Source: Eleginops maclovinus (lineage: Eukaryota > Chordata > Actinopteri > Perciformes > Eleginopidae). Taken from it: a stretch of 64,000 nucleotides of DNA. Made by a program: the position numbers and the translations under genes. Shown here one piece after another: positions 56,473 through 64,000 of this stretch. The notes below the pieces were generated by a model that did no database searches, was not told the origin of the DNA, and saw nothing but the letters and a program-made list of their open reading frames with translations. Location of the stretch: the NCBI RefSeq assembly GCF_036324505.1, contig NC_086368.1, forward strand, positions 26,859,878 through 26,923,877, in the 5' to 3' direction. Numbering within the stretch: the first letter of the stretch is position 1; each line of letters opens with the position of its first letter.

Positions 56473-56900
56473 TTGGTCTATTTTTTCCTCTTCATTAAAC
56501 TGCTTTGATTGTATTCCAGTGTCAGTTTTTTTTTTGGTGACTCTAGTGAGCAGATGCCATTTCTCTCAGTAACTCTGGTCCTCTCAGAAGCCAGAGGAGA
56601 TGCTGATGCTCCGGTTTGCGCTCTGCTCTTAATTCTGCTCCGTCTGTAAGTGCGCCTCTCGCTCCTTGAGGATGGGACTGACTGCAGCCCCTGCCTCGGT
56701 AAATCCCACACAGAGTCAGTGAGTTGAGGATGATCCGCGCTGCACCCGGTACGCTCCTCGTATTACACTCCACAAGATGTTGGCAAGAAGCAGAGAGGAC
56801 AGCCTCTGAGCGGAGAGACACTCACATTGTGCGCATCCCCGGGCTCTGCTCTCTTTGTACGCAGGAAGAAGCGCCCACTGGTGACGCGTGAAAAAAAAAA
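56473..56900 (-). other. cntn3: Candidate non-coding first exon (5' UTR) of cntn3
   Basis: The coding exon at 51125-50990 begins with a good acceptor 81 nt before the ATG, so an upstream non-coding exon is needed. On the minus strand a consensus donor (ACCAA/GTAAGTATG) falls at 56473/56472. The sequence before it, to about 56900, is richer in GC and CpG than its surroundings. The upstream edge is not defined by the sequence. Other first exons, including ones outside the window, are possible. Confidence 0.5.
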
Positions 56901-57026
56901 CACCCATCGCTGCACAGTAATGCGCCACCAGCCTATGGGCACCTGCCATTCCTATGCTGGAGGGGAGCGCACACTTGATCTCCCGGATATATGTCGATAT
57001 TAAAAGCAGAAACCAAGGGGGAATTT

Positions 57027-57034
57027 TATTTATA
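57027..57034 (-). promoter_or_regulatory. TATA-like box upstream of the candidate first exon
   Basis: The minus strand reads CCCTATAAATAAAA here, a good TATA-box match. It would place a start site near 57000, upstream of and in line with the candidate 5' UTR exon ending at 56473. AT-rich DNA gives such matches by chance, so this is a weak call. Confidence 0.3.
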
Positions 57035-57059
57035 GGGTCTTTTTTCACGAGGTGTATAT

Positions 57060-60000
57060 AATATTACAGGACATATAAAGAGAACATCTCAGGAGGACAT
57101 TCTGAAAATTAGCAAAACCTGATTATTTTTCACAATAACCAAACGGTCTCATCTTAGTTTTACAGTGTGTTGGGGGTAAATTGATGCAGGGGATTTTGTA
57201 CCATTCTGTTCTGATTTGCAGCTGCTGCTGCTGCTGATCAATAGCAGATGGGGGGGATAATGGAAAAAAGTGATGCATTAGAGAAGAAGGAGGCTTTTAA
57301 AAATCAAATAAAAACATCAACACATATTTGTGTAAGATGAAGAATGAGACAACATATTGCATTCTTCAGACACAGCCTTTATGAGAGCAGTGGTCAAATG
57401 CAAGTACATGCAATCAAGTGTTACTAGTTGAGGTATTTGTACTTCCAGATAATGCTACTTTATACTTGTACTCCACTAAATATATTTTACGTATTTCGTT
57501 AGTATTTACTTTGCAGATTTAGGCTATGCATACAAGATATGAATCAACTTATACATTCTCATATATTATTAAGTGTTAAACTACCAAGTAGTAAATAAAG
57601 TAGTTCAAATAAACCACACATGCCCCAAGAGCAACATTTAACGATGAAAACATTAATGCACTTTGGTACTTCAAGTATATTCCAATGCTAATGCTGTTTT
57701 ACTTTTAATTAATTACAATCTCGACTGCAGGGCTTTCACTTGCACCCTACTATTACTTTTGGAAAAGACTAAGAGTACTTCTTCCACCTCTGACAGAGAG
57801 TTAGAGAGAATATGTACTTAATATTATAGTAGGTAATGTGTGGTAGAGCATTACACATTATACATGTCTATGGTGCAACAGACAGTTAAGTGTGATTTTG
57901 AAACAGCGTTCAGTCAAATGCTTATTCACATGAATGCTTACGTTACACATCAGAGCTAGTAGAACTTTTTATGCATGTTTGAAACATATATCATGTGACC
58001 TCATTTTAAGGAGATAATTACCCTCGTTGTGAATTCTATCATGAATGTAGGACTGAAATTATGAACGTTTTTGATCGTCTTGAGAAATGGAAAGTGGCGC
58101 ACTACTGCCTCTAGTGACCGAAATGGTTATTACAACAACACAAAAAAGCAAGTCTTTTCAAAGAAGCAAAAAAAAAAAGTGAACTGGACTTCAACCCAAA
58201 TTGCTCCTGTTGGTGTTGTCCACAGGATTGAGTTATTACATGTCTAAAATATGAAATATGTAATGTAAAGTGCAAAAATAAATGCAATTCCTTATTATTA
58301 TTAACGTTATATTGATATTGTGAAACATTGAAGCTGTTGTAAAGATTTTAAATCTCGTTAATTTTGCAAAAGTGTCTTTTCCCTTTCTCCAGCCCAGTAA
58401 TGTAGTTTTTTTCTGAATGTAACTGATTGTTTTTTAATCTGACTTTACACCTTAGTCATATTACGTAATAGTGGGAGTATGTTGTGAAAGCACCAATTAT
58501 CAAACCTACAATATTGTCTCAATATATTAATATATACCATGGTATTTAACCTTTCATTTAAATAACCCGAGAACACATTTTGACCTTTTCCAATACACAG
58601 ACGAGGAAACAAAAACAATTAAGTTCAGACTTGGAAAATCCCACTTGCCCCTCTGGGCTTCTGTAATGAACAGTAAGGCTCCTAGGATCCTCACTGCATG
58701 ATCCTCATTTAATCCAGCATATATCGTCTATATCCTTGATTTATTACCACAAGAAAGTGAAGCAGTCAGTTCCGATACTAAATACATTTGATACTGATAA
58801 GCAATATAATGACTCAGTATACTGAATAATTGAAAGAGCCCATTCTTTTTCAGGGTCACCTGCTAAAATTGAACAAGATTTCTTCCCAATGGAGATATCT
58901 CACATCCTGTCACAGGAAAAGAAGTGCATATAATTGAAATGTGTGGCTTTGAATTGTGATATGTGCAGAAGTCCAACGAACCCTTTGAATGTGAAGCTCA
59001 TTGTCTCCCACTTCTGCTCTTTAAGCCATTTCATCCACAACAATCTTCTGATAGCAAAACTGTTTGTAATTCCCATGTTGTCAGCAACTGTGAAAGGGTT
59101 CGTGACACTTTTTGTTAAGAGTTGATATCTCTTTTTCAAAACTGCTCATCACATGTGCCAAGCGTTTTGTTTAAAGCCAAGGGAACACTTCAAAGAGTCA
59201 TTGTCGTAGACCGAAAAAATGAGAGAAGAGTGAGAGCCGCAGACATCCAGCCTCATGTTTCCCCAACTGTCACTCATCACACTAAATAAATCTCCCTATC
59301 TCTGTAAAGATAATTGCTGTTAGTTCTATCTAGTGCAATCCATTTGATTGACTTAAATATTAAAATGATGGAGATATGAATATTTAATGTTTCTGGGCAC
59401 AGGAGCGCTCCGGGGGGTATTCACAGAGACTGATGGGAAATGCAGAGGAGGTGAAATGCCATTAATTAAGGTCATTTCGTATCTTATTGGTTGTGGAGAG
59501 GTTTGAACGAGTGGGGGGGTGGGGGGTGGGGGGGTTGTGTTTGAAAGAAATGACAGTTCAAGGTCAGCAGCGATATGAGGCTGCCACTGCCGATAATCCA
59601 GCCGCACCCACGGGTAACTAAGGTGGGGAAATGAATAATGAAAACATTCTGCACGTACGAGCGTTTGAAGACCTGAGGAAGTGTCCTGGAAGAAGACACT
59701 GTAGGTCAACCCGGGGCTGGATCTTTTACATATCTGAATCTGAACTCTGATGCTTAACATTCAAATGTTGAGGGGACCATGTACATTTCAAAGGAATTAT
59801 CAGTCAGATCGGAAGTGTCTCAACCAGCTTTAAAATCTTTAAAGAAGATTGTTTAGTCACTTCATTTCGCAAATGTTTTCCCTCTAAACCTTTTAAGTGT
59901 CACATTTCAATTTCTGATGAAAGCACAAACGAGTCTGGTGTTTTATAAACCTCTGAACTCTCAATTTCTTTGTGTGGTTTTGGAAAAGTCATTACAGCAT

Positions 60001-61741
60001 GTGTCATATTGCTGTTTTCAGAATACATGGCTGCCTGAAGATGCTACATTTCAGTTGTACTGCTGAGTGTGTTCTTAAAGAAATATTAACAACAACAACA
60101 AAAATATTCACAATGTGTACGGTCTTTTTTGGCCTGGACCGCCTTCACACATGTATGTATGAATTGTGACCCAAAATTGCATTTTTAAGTGTGAAATAAT
60201 AATGGTACAAGCATTTGCTTCAATGCATTGGAGGCATAATAATCACTGGGTCTACATTTCATACTTCTGTGGAGCAGGGTGGACCAAAATGCAGGAGACA
60301 GGAACATACAGTAGGCTATAACAAGAGATAATCCTTCGTGGCATGGTCAAGAGAAGGTAAGGAAAAACCAAACAGAACATTCTTTCTGAACACGATAAAA
60401 ACAACAATCCAACAAAGTCTAAACCAAACAAAAACCAGGACTACAAGCAGGACTAATGAGGGGATGAAGGGTAGGGGTACAGGAGGTCAGGTGGTTGCAG
60501 GGCTAATGGTGAACAGGTGAAACTAATTAGGCTAGGATATCAAAAAAGGCGGGAAAACAAATGAAGACAAGCCGCCGGAAACAGAAAGTACAAAAAACAC
60601 AATCATGTTAACTTGATAGTACTGTTCAAGTCTTTATTTAATCCTGAGTCAAGATCTGACATTGCACAGTTTTCACTTGACTTTTTCCCAGATAAATGAG
60701 AAACACCAAAGAAAATCCCTGATTTTGTGTGAATGAAGTGTGTTTGGTTTGACTCAGTTATGAATCTGAAAGCAATGGTTGAGATTCTTCATTCAAATTG
60801 CATCTCTTGGGTTCCTCTGCTGTGCATTGCCAAGGGTTAGGGTTAGGGTTACTCTCTGTTTCTTACGAATGTGTAAAATATAAATAGCAAACTAATAATA
60901 CTAGATGCACATCATTAAGGGATTCTTGAAGAAACCACGTATGGGCCTACACACATGCAAATCAGTTATGATGATGTGTAGGATTGGAAGCTTTACACTT
61001 GCTGTTATTTAACACAATACTAAATCCTATCAAGCTGTGTAGCTCCTCTGACAAAATGTAACATGAGTAATAATGATCAATTCTCCCTCTTTTTGTACTT
61101 TCTGAAGGACACTGAATGAGGAAAGAAGTAAGGGCAAAAGAACAATAGGATAGTGATCTGAAGGATGAAATGCACCTGAAGGTGTACAGTGCTTCCCGGA
61201 GAGATACAACACAGCTTTGACTGAGATTCCGGAGAGTTTTCTGAGCTCTAGGCTTGGCAGCACACAGCACTTCTTTCATTGTTGTTACTGCCAGTTCTCT
61301 AAAGTTGGAGGTGTAACAACATCCATTGGCGAGAATAACACTTTATGTTTTATTGGTGCACTTTGGGTCCGTGCTGCAAAGAAAAGCCAAGTGGGTAACA
61401 CCTCACAGTGAACTTGTCCAAAGGTGGAACAAGTGGAGAAAGTAGAAAAATAAAAACACTAAGAAAGAGAAACCGACATTCTTACTTCCTGTATGATGCT
61501 TCCCATCCCATGCAAAAAGTGCAAAGGAGGAAAATCTAATTCCTTACAACTGAAGAGATTGCACAACTTGAGGTAAATGAAACCCCACTGTGTGTAAACT
61601 GTATGATAATTGTACAATGAATACAAACACAATAAGAATAAGACACACTCGAGTAGCAGTTATTAGTTTTGTCATGTAATCAATCTTTTATTGTCAAAAT
61701 AAGGCTTAAATAAACTGGTCAGTTTTGGTCTGCATACTTCT
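57060..61741. other. Intergenic sequence upstream of cntn3
   Basis: No gene supported. It holds the repeat at 57382-57795, a G-rich tract at 59512-59535, telomere-like TTAGGG units at 60834-60850, and a moderately repetitive-looking stretch at 60265-60590. ORFs are short and without domains. Confidence 0.6.
57382..57795 (-). repeat. Degenerate dispersed repeat (AAGTAAAAGTAC-type)
   Basis: The plus strand holds ATTTGTACTTCCAGATAATG, TATACTTGTACTCCACTAAA, TTTACTTTGCAGATTTAGGC and ACTTCTTCCACCTCTGAC. On the minus strand this is the order of a very common fish repeat that begins GTGGAAGAAGTA (recalled). Confidence 0.7.
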
Positions 61742-62400
61742 TTGAAGGTGCCACAGAAAGCATCTATCTGGTATTTTAAATTGTTCTCTGATGTCTACAA
61801 AGAAGGTATATCACTTTGGTTGATCCAAAAAAGGTCCAGATGCGGTTTTACAGGCCCATTTATAACCCTATGATTTGGTCCTAGAATGAAACAAGCTGAA
61901 TTGCCTTATTTGGGGGCTCATTTAAATAATGATGACGAGCTCTGCTCTGATTGGCTGGTTCACAAGGAGCAATCCATGGCTGCCTCAGAGCCCACAGAAG
62001 TAAGTGAAGTTCGTAAAACTGTGAGAGACGAACCATGGAGGCTATAGGCATCCAACCGTACATGTTTGAGTCTTTATCGGAGGAGGAAACCGATGAATTT
62101 GAAGAACAGCCGGTTGGTCCGAGATTTGGAGAGCAACGTTACGGAGTGGTGAGTGTTAGCGTTAGTGTTTCCAGTAGCTGGTGTATGCAAATGTTGGGGC
62201 TGGACTACCGCGTGTGACGTCACACACAGGGATTGTTGTAATTCGCCCGTTTTACCGCTGTGATATGCATATTCATGATGTGCACGTGAAGGAGGAAACA
62301 ATGGTGTTTGAGGTTCACGGTGTGTCAGTTCAATGTACCGAACTCTCCTTATTCAATTATGCCAAGGTAAATACAGTTTTACATTCTATGGCACCTTTAA
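61742..62400 (+). mobile_element. TTAA-flanked non-autonomous DNA transposon with a short ORF
   Basis: The left end TTGAAGGTGCCACAGAA and the reverse complement of the right end, TTAAAGGTGCCATAGAA, agree at 15 of 17 bases, so these are terminal inverted repeats. The right end terminates in TTAA. The element is about 659 bp. It carries a plus-strand ORF from an ATG at 62035 (see separate entry). Superfamily cannot be fixed; TTAA use fits piggyBac-like or Kolobok-like elements. Confidence 0.7.
62035..62217 (+). pseudogene. Short ORF or exon remnant inside the 61.7-62.4 kb element
   Basis: An ATG in good context (gaaccATGG) opens 60 codons beginning MEAIGIQPYMFES then an acidic run (EEETDEFEEQP). 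A GTGAGT donor-like site follows about 110 nt after the ATG, so the true product may be spliced. Similar short acidic N-termini with xxIQPYxFEP occur in proteins encoded in fish repeats that resemble the P2X7 C-terminal zinc region (recalled, low certainty). Only the start is present, so it is probably a remnant. Confidence 0.35.
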
Positions 62401-63629
62401 CTAGTTTATCTCCGGTGACATGATGGTGTGTTAAAAGTCCGGATTCGACAGAGCGAAGAAAAGACATCAATACTCAAACAACAAATTCTTGAAAAAGTAT
62501 GACTCATGTAAGCAGGCCTGAATGTCACACTGTGGTAAATGTCAAGGAAGGTGATAGAAGGCAGATTGAGAGATGATGTTTAAGACTTTTGTCGGAGGAA
62601 GTTGTTTTGAATAACACTGATTAAATTAAACTGATACACAAATGAACAACAACTTGAATTGGAAACTTTGTATTACTGAGGTTACTTCCATTCCTCACAT
62701 ATTTAAAAAAGTGCAACCTCTTGCATCATTTTATAGTATTTTCCAAATCAAAAAGTCGGAACAATCTTTGCAGAGAACTCTCATGCCTCGACACGCTTCC
62801 TTCTGCAAATCCAAGTATTAATAGAAATCATTAAAAACTTCAAAGAATAGGTCGATACAATTTGCACCGTTTTGATTAGCCATCTATATTGTTACGCCTA
62901 CCCAGTCCATTCTCTGTGAGAACAAGTACAACAGAAGCTAAGAAAGCATCTTGGCATCTTAACAAGTACATTTGGCAAAGTGCTGCCAACCTGCAATACA
63001 TCTATTATCGTACTTATTATAATGCACTTTTTTCTTGCTGTGAGTGGCTCTGCCAAATGTTATTAGGTACGGGCTTCTGGAACATGCATTTTTGGGAGGG
63101 GTCACAAAGTTATTCTCCTAATTTATGCGATACGGACATAGAAGGGAACAATTCCATCAACCCTTTTTGCAGCCAGACTTAATGTGGTTAGTTAGCCCAC
63201 AGTAAGCCTGAAACACACCGGGATGCGTTTCAATCCTTGTTATTAACCCCCCCCACCCCCGCCATCACTGCCGGTATAGCAAAGGGGGCTAGAAGAAAGA
63301 CGAACAAGACTTTAGCGGAGGGTCTGCATGGACGATGGCTACCTCATTTGATTGGTCACTCCAAAAAACCCATGCTCCCAGATGACGGACGAGATAGGCC
63401 TTAGCTCTGAAGAATACCACACTTTAAGAGATGATAATACCACAGGCTACAAAAAAGAATAATGGTACAGAACCCTCATCAGATCTAGATAATGATATAT
63501 AATATTATTTGTGTTTTGTTTGTTTAAAAAGTTTGTGCAATTACCTGAAACTTATTCTTTGTTTACCATCTTCCTAATGAAGAAGGAGCAGCTTTATTTC
63601 TAAATTAAATGACTGTTTCTTAATTAAAC

Positions 63630-63675
<46 letters not shown>

Positions 63676-64000
63676 CCAATTAAACCGGCGCCTGTGCTAC
63701 TGACTAATGCTTTGTGTTTTTTAATCTACGTTGTCTGTGTCCTATAATAGGATGACTACACTGTGTGTTGCAATTCAGTGTAAAATGGCAAAAAATAAGT
63801 GTCAGGATGTGAAATTATTGACTGAATTATACTCTTTTTAGTGCTAATCAGTTTTACAGCAGTTTCCTCCGATTTTTCTGTCTGGTTTTGCCATTCCTAG
63901 GAAATACAGTCCCTGGTTGGTTGTTGCAATAGTCTGAACGCTCACGATGTGGTTCCACGTACAAACCTTTTCATTGCATGATTCTTGCCGTGAGTCAATG
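62401..64000. other. Intergenic sequence, right edge of window
   Basis: No gene supported. Contains the (CA)n microsatellite at 63632-63673 and a poly-C stretch near 63247-63258. Confidence 0.6.
63632..63673. repeat. (AC)21 microsatellite
   Basis: An uninterrupted dinucleotide run of 42 bases, long enough to be polymorphic. Confidence 0.98.

Noticed and set aside
56543..56821. 92-codon ORF in the candidate first exon
   Set aside because: It begins at GTG, not ATG, and has no recognisable domain; treated as 5' UTR.
1..64000. CRISPR arrays, operons, prophage or toxin systems
   Set aside because: The spliced gene structure and repeat content show vertebrate nuclear DNA; no regularly spaced repeats or prokaryotic gene layout was seen.

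Overview
The window looks like vertebrate, most probably teleost (ray-finned fish), nuclear DNA. It is AT-rich and intron-rich, with GT-AG splice sites and dispersed repeats of kinds common in fish: degenerate non-coding families, tRNA-derived SINE pieces, hAT-like and TTAA-flanked miniature transposons, and CA/GT microsatellites. Nothing in it is bacterial or phage. A more exact taxon cannot be assigned from the sequence alone.

The window carries one protein-coding gene that I can support. It is a complete contactin-family gene on the minus strand, best matched (from memory of vertebrate sequences) to contactin-3, cntn3. I assembled 22 coding exons from the start codon at 51044 down to the stop at 10541. 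The exons join without a frameshift into 3072 nt (1023 residues plus stop). The order is signal peptide, six Ig domains, four fibronectin type III domains and a C-terminal GPI-anchor signal, the usual contactin layout and almost the usual length. Each of the ten domains is made by a pair of exons whose summed length divides by three, and every domain border is a phase-1 intron. This gives a strong internal check on the exon calls. The non-coding 5' part of exon 51125-50990 has a clear acceptor, so at least one upstream non-coding exon must exist. A candidate ends at 56473, with a TATA-like site near 57030.

Layout: 1-6550 is downstream intergenic sequence with repeat pieces. About 6550-10540 is 3' UTR and/or downstream sequence. 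10541-51044 is the coding span, where exons cluster at the 3' end (10.5-30.2 kb) and the introns grow toward the 5' end, the largest being 10.9 kb. 51045-57040 is the 5' UTR, first intron and candidate promoter. 57-64 kb is upstream intergenic DNA with a degenerate repeat, a 659-bp TTAA-flanked element holding a short ORF, and a (CA)n microsatellite.

The product is expected to be a GPI-anchored neuronal cell-adhesion protein. The most unusual material is in the repeats: a four-copy family, one copy of which holds two nested insertions; short inverted-repeat elements; and degenerate tandem arrays. I found no convincing undescribed molecular system.
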